Shown here: in pieces, positions 24,689-33,276 of the stretch
Layout: each line of letters opens with the position of its first letter
Position numbering within the stretch: position 1 is the first letter of the stretch
NCBI RefSeq assembly: GCF_000768705.1
Contig: NZ_AVPJ01000004.1
Coordinates: forward strand, 62,001-126,000
DNA: 64,000 nucleotides
DNA from: Knoellia sinensis KCTC 19936
GTDB lineage: Bacteria > Actinomycetota > Actinomycetes > Actinomycetales > Dermatophilaceae
Reading direction: 5' to 3'
The notes under the pieces: generated by a model
Database searches by the model: none
What the model saw: only the letters and a program-made list of their open reading frames with translations
What the model was told of the DNA's origin: nothing
Translations under genes and position numbers: made by a program

Positions 24689-25375
24689 TCAGGCGCCGAT
24701 GAACACTCGTCCCATGGCGAAGACTCCGTGCTGAGGAATCCAGAAGTCGCCAAGCCGGGCCTGCTCGGGCAAGGGCGCTGGCGGCCCTGCGTCCTGCCCC
24801 TGGATCTGCGCTGTCGCGTCCACGACCCGCCAGATGCGTTGCGGATTGGCGTCGAACGGAAGTCCATTGGCCGTGAGGCCCGTCATGCCCACCTTCCCGA
24901 CTCCCAACGTCGATGATGCAACGGTGCCCATTGCTCTGAGGAGCGCGGGCGAGCGCCACGCGGCGAGCGGCAGGGGTCGGGCCACGGCGCTCATGACTCG
25001 CGTCATCGGCGACGAGGCGAGGGTCAGCGTCCAGTCGACCAGCGGCGGCGATGTGACGCGCAGGAGATGCGACCCCTCCCACGTGACATCGATGTCGACG
25101 ACGGTCGACTCCTGCACCCCGTGGCCAAACCAGCGCGAGCAGGCGAACTCTGGCTGGGCGGACTCGTAGAAGTGCCAATTGTCATCGGGGTCCCGATGCC
25201 AGATCGACGTGAACTGCTCGCCGACCGAGGACGCAGTCCACCGTCGCAGTCCCAGCACATGGCCGGAGGCAAACGGCTGACCCATGACGCCGTAGCCCGA
25301 GACCCGTTCGTCAGTCCCGGCCGGAAGCTGTGGATGCCGCTCGGACTCGAGCGCGCAGTCGCGTGGCGACCTCAC
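24689..25375 (-). CDS. Protein of unknown function
   Basis: 228 aa from GTG 25375, set by a TACGTT box 6 nt upstream; longer readings start inside the promoter. I do not recognise the family. The N-terminal half is beta-rich with many aromatic residues (RRWTASSVGEQFTSIWHRDP, WHFYESAQPEFACSRWFGHG), as in lipocalin- or AttH-like barrels. It is followed by a more hydrophobic, Leu/Ala-rich part and a C-terminal DFWIPQHGVFAMGRVF. There is no signal peptide. It sits between the exonuclease and the small Cys protein, on the opposite strand from the latter. Confidence 0.65.
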   Translation of the reverse strand: MRSPRDCALESERHPQLPAGTDERVSGYGVMGQPFASGHVLGLRRWTASSVGEQFTSIWHRDPDDNWHFYESAQPEFACSRWFGHGVQESTVVDIDVTWEGSHLLRVTSPPLVDWTLTLASSPMTRVMSAVARPLPLAAWRSPALLRAMGTVASSTLGVGKVGMTGLTANGLPFDANPQRIWRVVDATAQIQGQDAGPPAPLPEQARLGDFWIPQHGVFAMGRVFIGA

Positions 25376-25381
25376 GTCCCC

Positions 25382-25387
25382 AACGTA
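25382..25387 (-). promoter_or_regulatory. -10 box of a leaderless promoter
   Basis: TACGTT on the minus strand, 6 nt, GTG 25375. Confidence 0.5.
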
Positions 25388-25473
25388 GCCCTTGCGGAAC
25401 GGGACGCGTGGCAACGGGAGCATCTGCGGAACCGCACACAGTGTTCCCATCCGCCACTGTCAGTGCCGGCTCA

Positions 25474-25479
25474 TAGCGT
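25474..25479 (+). promoter_or_regulatory. Putative -10 box for the small cysteine-rich protein
   Basis: TAGCGT in CTCATAGCGTGTG, about 30 nt before the start and before an AGAGG ribosome site. Confidence 0.35.
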
Positions 25480-25510
25480 GTGTGGCGACCCGATGAAAGA
25501 GGTGATGAAC

Positions 25511-25768
25511 ATGTCCCACGACCTGACCCACGACAGCCTGACCATCCTCTGCTCGCGTTGCCCGGTGCGCGATCTCCACTGCGGTGACTGCATGGTGACC
25601 GCCCTGGTCGATCCCGACGCCATGGGCCTGCGCAGTGACCTACCGATCGACTCCGATGAGCGGGCCGCGGTGACGGCGTGTGTGCGCGCTGGACTCATCA
25701 CGGCCGAGTCCGCAGCGTCGGTGCGTTCCCAGCGCGTCCCGTTCGACCTCGGACATGCGGTCGGGTGA
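25511..25768 (+). CDS. Small four-cysteine (zinc-ribbon-like) protein
   Basis: 85 aa from ATG 25511 with AGAGG at 25498-25502; ATGs at 25493 and 25505 are in frame but badly spaced. Four cysteines in CSRCPVRDLHCGDC form two CxxC pairs 7 residues apart, fit for one zinc ion. The rest is helical (ERAAVTACVRAGLITAESAAS). Similar small Cys-motif proteins occur in other actinobacteria, but I know no assigned function. The lipoprotein metallopeptidase gene follows after 24 nt. Confidence 0.7.
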   Translation: MSHDLTHDSLTILCSRCPVRDLHCGDCMVTALVDPDAMGLRSDLPIDSDERAAVTACVRAGLITAESAASVRSQRVPFDLGHAVG

Positions 25769-25792
25769 CGTTCGCCTGACACGATGGGGCAC

Positions 25793-26806
25793 GTGCCCCT
25801 GACCGACCAACGATCTCGTATGCCGTCGCGCCCCTTGCGAGCCCGGCTGACAGTCGTCGCCGTGGCCGGCTCAGTGCTCGTCTCGACCGTGACCGGCTGC
25901 GTCCGAGGTGAGCCGGAGCCCACGGTCTCCGCCTCGGTCGTCGGGACGCCGGCGGTGCCCGAGAGTGCCGCACCGGCGCCCGCCACCTCACCCACGGTGC
26001 CTGCGTCCCCGCCCGGGGGTGAACCGAGCTTGCCGCCCTTGGCAGGGGCACTCACCGTCGAAGGCACCGCAAGCACGGTGACGGGCACCGTCGACAGGGC
26101 GACGCTCACGGCATACGCAGAGATGGCAGACCGCGCGGTCAGTGACGTCAACGAGCACTGGACGCACACGTGGCCCCGTCAGGTCACGATCATCGCGCCC
26201 AAGGACGCCGCTGCCTTCCGGGAACAGGTGGGTCGAGCAGACGACCTCAGCCAGGTGGCCGCGATCACTGATGGGCCGGTCGACGCGACCGGCCGCGCGA
26301 CCCGCGACCGCATCGTGCTCAATCCCGACGCCTTCGCGCGGTTGACGCCCACCGGTCGCCAGTTCGTCATCACCCACGAGAGCACCCACGTCGCAGTCCG
26401 CAGCTCCCTCCCCGGTGCGGCGCCCTTGTGGCTCGTCGAGGGCTTCGCCGATCATGTCGGGTATGCGGGGTCGGGGCGCCCCAGGGGTGAACTCGCCGCA
26501 CCCCTCCTCACGAGGGTCGCGGACGGCAATGGGCCGACGAGGCTTCCCACGCAGGGGGACTTCGACCCGAGCCAAGGGGAGATCGCGCCGAACTACCTGG
26601 CCGCGTGGCTCGCGGTCGATCTCATCGCCCGCCGTCACGGAGAGGCAGCGCTGCAGCGGTTCCACACCGCGTCGAGTGTGACCGAGTCACCGGCACGTGC
26701 CGAGGACGCCATGGACCGGGCGTTCGTCGATGTTCTCGACACGACCCGGGCCGAGTTCACGAAAAGGTGGCTGGCGGAGCTGAACCAGTTGGCGGCTCCG
26801 AAGTGA
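25793..26806 (+). CDS. Lipoprotein, putative gluzincin metallopeptidase
   Basis: 337 aa from GTG 25793 (a CACGAT box lies 7 nt upstream); ATG 25784 and 25820 are alternatives. It has a basic N-terminus, a hydrophobic core, and lipobox STVTGC at about residue 34-39. A Pro/Ala-rich linker runs to about 85. A domain with ITHESTHVAV (HExxH) and a downstream WLVEGFADHVGY (Glu as third ligand) matches peptidase MA-like gluzincins. It is expected on the outer face of the membrane. The 3' end overlaps the convergent glycosyltransferase gene by 50 nt. Confidence 0.8.
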   Translation: MPLTDQRSRMPSRPLRARLTVVAVAGSVLVSTVTGCVRGEPEPTVSASVVGTPAVPESAAPAPATSPTVPASPPGGEPSLPPLAGALTVEGTASTVTGTVDRATLTAYAEMADRAVSDVNEHWTHTWPRQVTIIAPKDAAAFREQVGRADDLSQVAAITDGPVDATGRATRDRIVLNPDAFARLTPTGRQFVITHESTHVAVRSSLPGAAPLWLVEGFADHVGYAGSGRPRGELAAPLLTRVADGNGPTRLPTQGDFDPSQGEIAPNYLAAWLAVDLIARRHGEAALQRFHTASSVTESPARAEDAMDRAFVDVLDTTRAEFTKRWLAELNQLAAPK

Positions 26807-28127
26807 CGTCTCCACGATCCCGGGCAGGAATGGCCAAGGAGATCGCCACGAGAGCCGCACTCAGCCAGTACTGGTTGTAGAACGCCTGCTTGTTGACGAG
26901 GTTGGCCGCCAAGAGGACGAACGCGAACCAGCGCAACAGTTCGTCGAGCCCGGGCTGGCGCCGATGGATGAGCCATGCCGCGATCCCGAGGGCACCGAAG
27001 ACGACGAGGCCAGTGACCCAGAACGGCAGCGTGATGCCGTGTTCGTTGAGGAACCAGAGGTACCACGTGTTCGCGAAGCGGATGGGGTGGAAGCCCACGA
27101 GAAGCGTGATCGTGTCGTGGACGAAGTCCGAGGGCGAGGCGAGGAACCACGGCGCGATGAGAACACCAGTCAGCGCGCCCGTCGCGACGGCGCGTCTGGC
27201 CCCGAACGGCCGCCACAACAACATCAGGGGGAGGAGGAGAGCAAGATGCTGCTTGCTCGCGCAGGCCAGTGCGAGCGGCACGATCGCCCACCACGCGTGA
27301 CCGCGCCGCACGAGCACTGCCCACCACACCAGGCCGGTGGCGAGCAACGGCTCGGTCCAGGCCTGGTCGATCTGGGTCAGAGTTCCGGGTGCGACGACAA
27401 GAGCCGCCACCGGGATCGAAGCACGCAGGGCCGTCGCGCGCGCACTGCTCGGCGCATCCCCGGGGCGCGGGCGGGCCAGGGCCCAGATGCCAGCGAAGAG
27501 GACCACGGACCAGAACGCGATGGCCCAGCGCACATCGCCCCCGATCCACCGACCCGGAGCGAGCAGCACCGTCGTCCACGGCAGGTAGGTGAAGGCGTCC
27601 TGGATCCCTGGAGAGTCGGTCCAGGACATGTCGTAGAAGTTCTCGCCACGGGCCAGCGCATCGCTCGCCTGCTGGAGCGTGACCCACACGTCGATCTTCG
27701 GAGCCGGGTCGCCGATCGTCGTGATCGTCGCGGTGACGACGTGGCCGAGCACGGCAAGCAGGTATGCCGCCCGCGCCCGTGCCGCGGTCGGTGCGGCGAG
27801 GAGCCCAGCAGCTCCGACACCCACGACGGTGAGAACCGTGAGGGCCGCGGTCAGCGCACCGTCGCGCAGGTAGCTGAACAGTGGCACGGCCCAGGTGATC
27901 GCCACCGACGCCAACAGGACGAAGGGGGCGAGTAGCGGTGGGGCAGAACGAATCTCTGTCCGACGCCACAACCACAGCCCGAGCCCGACGGCGACCACCG
28001 TCAGGGTGACCACGATGGGGAATCGGAACCGGACGACGCTCCACTGGAGCACGCCGAGGTAGGCGAGCCATCCTGCGGCAAGCAGCCACGCGGCATACGT
28101 CTCGCGGGCGAAGCCCGCAAACTTCAC
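26757..28127 (-). CDS. GT87-type (DUF2029) polyprenol-dependent glycosyltransferase
   Basis: 456 aa from GTG 28127. A longer reading to 28217 would translate straight through a 22-bp perfect hairpin and overlap fadD, so it is not preferred. There are about ten membrane helices. A luminal loop after helix 1-3 has GENFYDMSWTDSPGIQDAF, and YLPWTTVLLAPGRW is typical of GT-C enzymes that use polyprenyl-phosphate-mannose. In M. tuberculosis the same neighbourhood holds the GT87 mannosyltransferase Rv2181, so a role in lipoglycan mannosylation is plausible. The 3' end overlaps the convergent lipoprotein gene by 50 nt. Confidence 0.8.
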   Translation of the reverse strand: MKFAGFARETYAAWLLAAGWLAYLGVLQWSVVRFRFPIVVTLTVVAVGLGLWLWRRTEIRSAPPLLAPFVLLASVAITWAVPLFSYLRDGALTAALTVLTVVGVGAAGLLAAPTAARARAAYLLAVLGHVVTATITTIGDPAPKIDVWVTLQQASDALARGENFYDMSWTDSPGIQDAFTYLPWTTVLLAPGRWIGGDVRWAIAFWSVVLFAGIWALARPRPGDAPSSARATALRASIPVAALVVAPGTLTQIDQAWTEPLLATGLVWWAVLVRRGHAWWAIVPLALACASKQHLALLLPLMLLWRPFGARRAVATGALTGVLIAPWFLASPSDFVHDTITLLVGFHPIRFANTWYLWFLNEHGITLPFWVTGLVVFGALGIAAWLIHRRQPGLDELLRWFAFVLLAANLVNKQAFYNQYWLSAALVAISLAIPARDRGDVTSEPPTGSAPPATFS

Positions 28128-28164
28128 GGATCGCGGGGAACCTTCCCCGCGATCCGTGAAGTTT
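28119..28164. terminator. 22-bp perfect palindrome between fadD15 and the GT87 gene
   Basis: 28119-28140 pairs perfectly with 28143-28164 across 2 nt. It is downstream of fadD15 (minus strand) and touches the GT87 start codon. It may terminate transcription or may be an inserted palindromic repeat. Confidence 0.7.
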
Positions 28165-28188
28165 CCCTCGGTGGAGGGAGGGGGTCGG

Positions 28189-29982
28189 TCAGCCGCCGTA
28201 GAGCGCATCGACCTCATCCGCGAAGTCGCGCATGACCACGTTGCGCTTGAGCTTCAGCGAGGGGGTCAAGTGCCCAGTCTCCTCGGTGAAGTCGTTCTCG
28301 AGCACGGCGAACTTGCGGATCGACTCGGCCTTGGACACGGCGGTGTTGGCCTCGTCGACGGCCTTCTGGATCTCGGCGAGGACGGTCTCATTGGTCCGGG
28401 CCTGGGCCGGGGTGATTCCCTCGAGCCCGTTGTTGGCGGCCCACATGGGGAGCATCTCCTCGTCGATCGTGACCAGGGCCGCGATGAACGGCTTCTGGTC
28501 ACCGACGACGATGCACTGCGAGACGAGCGGGTGCGCGCGGAGGCGGTCTTCGAGCACTGCGGGGGCGACGTTCTTGCCACCGGCGGTCACGAGGATCTCC
28601 TTCTTGCGGCCCGTGATCTTGAGGTAGCCGTCGTCGTCGAGCTCGCCGATGTCACCGGTGTGGAACCAGCCGTCGCGAATGGCCTCGGCCGTCGCGTCGG
28701 GGTTGTTGCGGTAGGTGCCGAAGACGTTGTGTCCCTGGACGAGGATCTCGCCGTCCTCGGCGATGCGCACGGCGGTGCCGGGCAGCGGCGGGCCGACGGT
28801 GCCGACCTTGAGACGCTCGGGGAGGTTCACGCAGATCGGCGCGGTCGTCTCGGTCAGGCCGTAGCCCTCGAGGATCGTCACCCCGATACCGCGGAAGAAG
28901 TGGCCGAGGCGGGTCCCGAGGGGCGCGCCACCTGACACGGCGTACTGGACCTTGCCGCCCATGGCTGCGCGGAGCTTGCCGTAGACGAGCTTGTCGAACA
29001 CGGCGTGCTTGGCCTTGAGGCCGAACCCGACGGAGCCGGACTCCTGGGCCTCGGAGTAGGCGATGGCGGTGTCGGCAGCCTTGGCGAAGATGTTGCCCTT
29101 GCCACCGGCGACGGCCTTGGCCTCGGCCGAGTTGTAGACCTTCTCGAAGACCCGCGGCACGGCGAGGATGAAGGTCGGCTGGTAGCTCGCGAAGTCGTCC
29201 AGGAGGGTCTTGATGTCGGCGGAGTGCGCCAGCTTGGCGCCCGAGTGCACGCAGAGCACCTCGATGAAGCGCGCGAAGACGTGGGCCAGGGGGAGGAAGA
29301 GGAGCGTGGCCGCGCCTGGGGCTGCGACGACATCCTTGAGCTTCTCGACGGTGTTGTCGGTGAGGTCGAGGAAGTTGCCGTGGGTCAGCTCGACACCCTT
29401 GGGCCGCCCGGTCGTGCCGGAGGTGTAGATGATCGTGGCGATCGACGCACGGTTGACGCCGTCCCGAGCCGCGACGAGCGTCGCGTCATCAGACCCGGCG
29501 CCCGAGGAGGCCAGGGAGTCGAGGTCGCCGTTGTCGATGACCCAGGTGTGGGTGAGGGAGGGGAGGGTCGCCGACACACCGGAGAGAGCGCCCTGATGCT
29601 TGGTCGACTCGACGACGACACCGACTGCGCCCGAGTCCTTGAGGATCCACTCGACCTGGTCGGGGGAGGAGGTTTCGTAGATCGGAACCGGGATGGCTCC
29701 GGCCGTCCACAGGGCGAAGTCCGTCAGCGTCCACTCGTAGCGGGTGCGGCTCATGATGCCGACCGCGTCCCCGGGCCTGACGCCGGACGCGAGGAAGCCC
29801 TTGGCGAGGGCGTCGACCTGATCAGCGAATTCCTTGGCGGACACGTCGCGCCACCCGGCGCCGTCACGCACGGAGAAGGCGGCACGGGTGGGGTTCTCAC
29901 GACGATGGCGATCCGGGAGATCGGCGAGGCTGCCCTCCGTGGTCTCGGGAGCGAGGGCGGGAGTGATCTTCTCTTGCAACAA
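28189..29982 (-). CDS. fadD15: Long-chain fatty-acid-CoA ligase (FadD15 type)
   Basis: 597 aa from TTG 29982, set by AAGGAGAG 7 nt upstream. It is an AMP-forming acyl-CoA synthetase. The P-loop-like motif is IIYTSGTTGRPKGVELTH (about 170-187), then LPLAHVFARF, GYGLTETTAPI (A5), GWFHTGDIGELDDDGYLKI (A7/A8) and GRKKEILVTAGGKNVAP. It activates fatty acids to acyl-CoA. It is divergent from the SRPBCC gene. M. tuberculosis places fadD15 (Rv2187) near the same neighbours. Confidence 0.95.
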   Translation of the reverse strand: MLQEKITPALAPETTEGSLADLPDRHRRENPTRAAFSVRDGAGWRDVSAKEFADQVDALAKGFLASGVRPGDAVGIMSRTRYEWTLTDFALWTAGAIPVPIYETSSPDQVEWILKDSGAVGVVVESTKHQGALSGVSATLPSLTHTWVIDNGDLDSLASSGAGSDDATLVAARDGVNRASIATIIYTSGTTGRPKGVELTHGNFLDLTDNTVEKLKDVVAAPGAATLLFLPLAHVFARFIEVLCVHSGAKLAHSADIKTLLDDFASYQPTFILAVPRVFEKVYNSAEAKAVAGGKGNIFAKAADTAIAYSEAQESGSVGFGLKAKHAVFDKLVYGKLRAAMGGKVQYAVSGGAPLGTRLGHFFRGIGVTILEGYGLTETTAPICVNLPERLKVGTVGPPLPGTAVRIAEDGEILVQGHNVFGTYRNNPDATAEAIRDGWFHTGDIGELDDDGYLKITGRKKEILVTAGGKNVAPAVLEDRLRAHPLVSQCIVVGDQKPFIAALVTIDEEMLPMWAANNGLEGITPAQARTNETVLAEIQKAVDEANTAVSKAESIRKFAVLENDFTEETGHLTPSLKLKRNVVMRDFADEVDALYGG

Positions 29983-30096
29983 CGTGCTCTCCTTCGGCTG
30001 GCCGAGAGATGTCCTCGTCGGGCCAGGTCGCCAGCGGTTTCAGCGGCGGACGCGACATCTGCCGTGGTCCGATCCTAGAGGTAGGCAGGGGTTCGG

Positions 30097-30102
30097 TAGC
30101 CT
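30097..30102 (+). promoter_or_regulatory. -10 box of a leaderless promoter (SRPBCC gene)
   Basis: TAGCCT, 6 nt, ATG 30109. Confidence 0.55.
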
Positions 30103-30108
30103 GCGCCC

Positions 30109-30561
30109 ATGACAGAGAGCACGTCGTCCTCCATCCACATCGCGGCCGAGCCGGGCGCCGTGCTCGACGTCATCGCCGACTTCGAGGCCTACCCCGAGTG
30201 GGCCGATCAGGTGAAGACCGTGACGATCCTCAGCGAGGACGGTGACGGGTGGGCGGACCAGGTCGAGTACGTCATGGATGCCGGGGCCGTCAAGGACACC
30301 TACGTGCTCGAGTACGACTGGGACCGCATCGCCGAGGACGGGTCGGGCGTCGTCGCCTGGAGTCTGGTGCGAGCCGGTGTGCTCAAGGCCCTCGACGGGT
30401 CCTACACCCTCACCTCGGACGGCGAGGGCACGCAGGTCGACTACGCACTGTCCGTCGACGTCAAGATCCCCATGATCGGGATGCTGAAGCGCAAGGCCGA
30501 GAAGCTCATCATCGACACGGCGCTCAAGGAGCTCAAGAAGCGCGTCGAGTCCCTCGCCTGA
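30109..30561 (+). CDS. SRPBCC (START-like) domain protein, TB16.3 type
   Basis: 150 aa filling one SRPBCC fold: SSSIHIAAEPGAVLDVIADF, AYPEWADQVKTVTI (the usual 'YPeW' start of polyketide-cyclase-like proteins), and a C-terminal long helix IDTALKELKKRVESL. Such proteins bind hydrophobic ligands in a deep cavity. The M. tuberculosis counterpart TB16.3 (Rv2185c) lies next to the ArsA-like ATPase and fadD15, as here, which suggests a lipid-related role for the group. The message is leaderless. Confidence 0.88.
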   Translation: MTESTSSSIHIAAEPGAVLDVIADFEAYPEWADQVKTVTILSEDGDGWADQVEYVMDAGAVKDTYVLEYDWDRIAEDGSGVVAWSLVRAGVLKALDGSYTLTSDGEGTQVDYALSVDVKIPMIGMLKRKAEKLIIDTALKELKKRVESLA

Positions 30562-30607
30562 GGGCCTCGCCATCCCTGCCGCCGCAGTCGCGCTGCCTCC
30601 GGTTGCC

Positions 30608-31822
30608 GTGACGCCGCGCGTCGTCCTCGTCACCGGCAAGGGGGGAGTCGGCAAGACGACGACCGCAGCGGCCCTCGCCGTGGACGCAGCCCGGGCCGGG
30701 CAGCGCACCCTCGTCATGTCGACCGACGTGGCACACAGCCTCGGGGACGCACTCAAGGTCGACCTGCGCACGTCCCGGACGTGGGACCAGACCCAGGAGG
30801 TCGAGGAGCGCCTCCACGCCCAAGCCGTGGGGGCACGCACCAGCGTTGCGGCCGACTGGGGGACGCTGCGCGACTACCTCCTGACCGTTCTCGACTCGGT
30901 GGGCGTCGACCCGGTGGTGGCCGAGGAACTCACCGCACTTCCCGGCGCCGACGAGATCAGCGCGCTGCTCACGTTGGGCCACCACGCCACGAGCGGCGCC
31001 TGGGATGTCATCGTCGTCGACTGTGCGCCGACGGCTGAGACGCTGCGCCTGCTGGCCCTTCCCGAGCTCCTGGGTTGGCACCTTGACCGACTGCTTCCGT
31101 CGCAGCGCCGTCTGCTCACGGCGATGCGACCGGCTGCGGCGAAGGCTGCCGGCCTCCCGCTGCCGAGCCTTGACGTCCTCGACGTCGTTGCGACCTGGCG
31201 TGCCCACATGGCCGAAGTGAGGGACCTGCTCACCTCGTCTCGGGCCAGCGTGCGGATCGTCCTCACGCCCGAGAACGTCGTGATCGCCGAGGCTCGCCGT
31301 ATCCTCACGTCCCTGTCCCTGCACGGGTATGCCGTCGACGCAGTCGTCGTCAACCGCGTCATTCCGATCGACGACGACCCGTGGCGGTCCGCGTGGAACT
31401 CGGCCCAGTCCGCAGGCATCGCCACGATCATCGAGTCCTTCCACGGGACTCCCGTCCTCACGGCGCCGTATCTCGCAGGCGAGCCCACCGGAGCAGCGGC
31501 ACTGGCGGATCTTGCCCGTCAGACCGCCACCCTCGACGGTGACCTGCCGCCCCTGGGCGCGCCGGTGAAGTCGAACGGACTGCGCGTCGATGCCGACGGT
31601 GAGGAGTTCGTCCTGGTCCTGCCGCTGCCGCTGGCCCGCTCGGGCGACGTCGAACTGGCGCGTCGGGCCGACGACCTCGTCGTTGACGTCGGGGGCGTGC
31701 GCCGTGTGATTGCGTTGCCCTCGGTGCTGCGACGATGCATCGTCAAGAATGCTGGGGTGCGCTCCGGGGAACTCCGGGTGCGTTTCGAACGCGTAGAGGA
31801 GGAGTGGCCGAGTGGACGCTGA
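30608..31822 (+). CDS. ArsA/Get3-family ATPase
   Basis: 404 aa from GTG 30608. The deviant Walker A is VTGKGGVGKTTTAAA at the N-terminus. Switch I is STDVAHSLGDAL, switch II region is IVVDCAPTAETLRLLALPE. There is a single ATPase half, not the duplicated arsenite pump. The C-terminal 90 residues form a small beta-rich (alpha-crystallin-like) domain (PLPLARSGDVELARRADDLV). It is likely a dimeric membrane-protein or lipid-related chaperone ATPase rather than an arsenic pump, since no ars genes are near. Homologue: Rv2184c. Confidence 0.88.
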   Translation: MTPRVVLVTGKGGVGKTTTAAALAVDAARAGQRTLVMSTDVAHSLGDALKVDLRTSRTWDQTQEVEERLHAQAVGARTSVAADWGTLRDYLLTVLDSVGVDPVVAEELTALPGADEISALLTLGHHATSGAWDVIVVDCAPTAETLRLLALPELLGWHLDRLLPSQRRLLTAMRPAAAKAAGLPLPSLDVLDVVATWRAHMAEVRDLLTSSRASVRIVLTPENVVIAEARRILTSLSLHGYAVDAVVVNRVIPIDDDPWRSAWNSAQSAGIATIIESFHGTPVLTAPYLAGEPTGAAALADLARQTATLDGDLPPLGAPVKSNGLRVDADGEEFVLVLPLPLARSGDVELARRADDLVVDVGGVRRVIALPSVLRRCIVKNAGVRSGELRVRFERVEEEWPSGR

Positions 31823-32300
31823 GGCGCGAGTTGATGCAGCGGTGGGTTCGGTTGCCGAGGAGGCAGCCCGGCTGCTCGCGGCACTGGGACGACCTGCCGG
31901 CGGCCACAACGAGCCCACGCCGGGGAGCGGGCCGGAGGCTCCCACCGCTGACGGGGCACGGGGCGACGACTCCGCTGACCACGCTGCGGGTGCCGGCGGC
32001 GCTGGGCCGGCGGATACACAGGCCCCCGGGCGCGATGGCCACGCGCAACATGTTCACGTCGCCATGGGTGACGCCGAGACGTGCACGTGGTGCCCGGTGT
32101 GTCGCTCGATCTCGGTCCTGCGCGGCGTGAGTCCCGAGACGTTGGCTCGCCTCGCGGATCTCGCCACCGCCGCGGCGACGGTGCTCACGGAGATGGCGGG
32201 ACGGCATACGGAATCCGCGGGCGAAGCCCGCCCGGGGGCGCCGGAGCGGACGCCACGCAGCGAGGCGATCACGGTCGTCGACGAGGACGACCAGTCGTGA
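31812..32300 (+). CDS. Hypothetical protein with CxxCxxC motif
   Basis: 162 aa from GTG 31812, overlapping the ArsA-like gene by 11 nt and the glucokinase by 4 nt (GTGA), so it is translationally coupled on both sides. A Gly/Ala-rich low-complexity stretch (about 28-75) precedes a short conserved-looking motif CTWCPVCRSISVLRGVSPETL near residue 92 (20 residues shown or fewer: CTWCPVCRSI), possibly binding metal. Helical LADLATAAATVLTEMAG follows. The family is unknown to me, and similar small acidic proteins follow ArsA-like genes in other actinobacteria. Confidence 0.6.
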   Translation: MDAEARVDAAVGSVAEEAARLLAALGRPAGGHNEPTPGSGPEAPTADGARGDDSADHAAGAGGAGPADTQAPGRDGHAQHVHVAMGDAETCTWCPVCRSISVLRGVSPETLARLADLATAAATVLTEMAGRHTESAGEARPGAPERTPRSEAITVVDEDDQS

Positions 32301-33259
32301 CCCTGGCGATCGGCATCGACATCGGCGGCACCAAGGTCGCCGGTGGTCTGGTCGATGAGCGCGGAGAGATCCTCGCCCGAGCGCGACGCGACACACCGCA
32401 TCGTTCCAAGCGGCCCAAGGTCGTCGAGGACACCATCGTCGATGTCGTGGAGGAACTCCGTTCGGAGGGGCACGACGTCTCGGCGGTCGGCATCGGCGCC
32501 GCTGGATTCGTGGCCGCAGACCGAGCGACCGTTGTCTTCGCGCCTCACCTGTCCTGGCGGGACGAGCCCCTGCGCGACGCCCTCAGCAAGCGCATCGACC
32601 TGCCGATCGTCGTCGACAACGACGCCAACGCGGCATGCTGGGCCGAGTGGAGGTTCGGTGCGGCACAGGACGATTCGGACGTCGTCATGGTCAACCTCGG
32701 CACGGGGATCGGCGGAGCGATCCTTCTCCACGGTGAGCTCTACCGTGGCCGATTCGGCATCGCTGGGGAGTTCGGCCACATGCAGGTCGTACCCGAAGGA
32801 CAGCGTTGCGAGTGCGGCAACCGCGGATGCTGGGAGCAGTACGCCTCCGGCAACGCCCTCGTGCGGGAGGCGCGCGCGATGATCCTCGCCAATTCGCCGG
32901 TCGCCACGGATCTGGCGTCTCGCGTGGACGGGAGGGCGGACGAGCTCACCGGGCCGATCGTCACCGAGGCCGCACGCGACGGCGACCCGACCTCGACCGA
33001 GTTGCTCGCCGAGATCGGGCACTGGCTCGGCATCGGCATCGCGAACCTCGCGGCGGCGTTCGACCCGGGCACCTTTGTCATCGGCGGTGGTGTCTCGGCG
33101 GCCGGCGAGCTTCTGCTCGGGCCGGCGAGAGACACCTTCCGGCGTCGCCTCACGGGTCGTGGCTACCGGCCCGAGGCCCGGATCGTCGCTGCCAAACTGG
33201 GGAACGAGGCCGGTCTCATCGGCGCTGCCGACTTGGCCCGCAACGAATCGGCGACCTGA
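32297..33259 (+). CDS. glk: ROK-family glucokinase
   Basis: 320 aa from GTG 32297 (GTGA overlap with the preceding stop). The phosphate motif is IGIDIGGTKVAGG at the N-terminus, with VDNDANAACWAEW around the catalytic Asp and LGTGIGGAIL. The ROK zinc signature is GEFGHMQVVPEG then CECGNRGCWEQYASG. It phosphorylates glucose with ATP, giving glucose 6-phosphate. The C-terminus VIGGGVSAAGELLLGPA fits. It is followed by the EEP gene after 17 nt. Confidence 0.93.
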   Translation: MTLAIGIDIGGTKVAGGLVDERGEILARARRDTPHRSKRPKVVEDTIVDVVEELRSEGHDVSAVGIGAAGFVAADRATVVFAPHLSWRDEPLRDALSKRIDLPIVVDNDANAACWAEWRFGAAQDDSDVVMVNLGTGIGGAILLHGELYRGRFGIAGEFGHMQVVPEGQRCECGNRGCWEQYASGNALVREARAMILANSPVATDLASRVDGRADELTGPIVTEAARDGDPTSTELLAEIGHWLGIGIANLAAAFDPGTFVIGGGVSAAGELLLGPARDTFRRRLTGRGYRPEARIVAAKLGNEAGLIGAADLARNESAT

Positions 33260-33276
33260 CCACCGAGAGGAGCGGC

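Noticed and set aside
30608-31822. Arsenite efflux ATPase ArsA
   Set aside because: Single ATPase half, no arsenic genes nearby; context matches the Rv2184c-type ATPase next to an SRPBCC protein.
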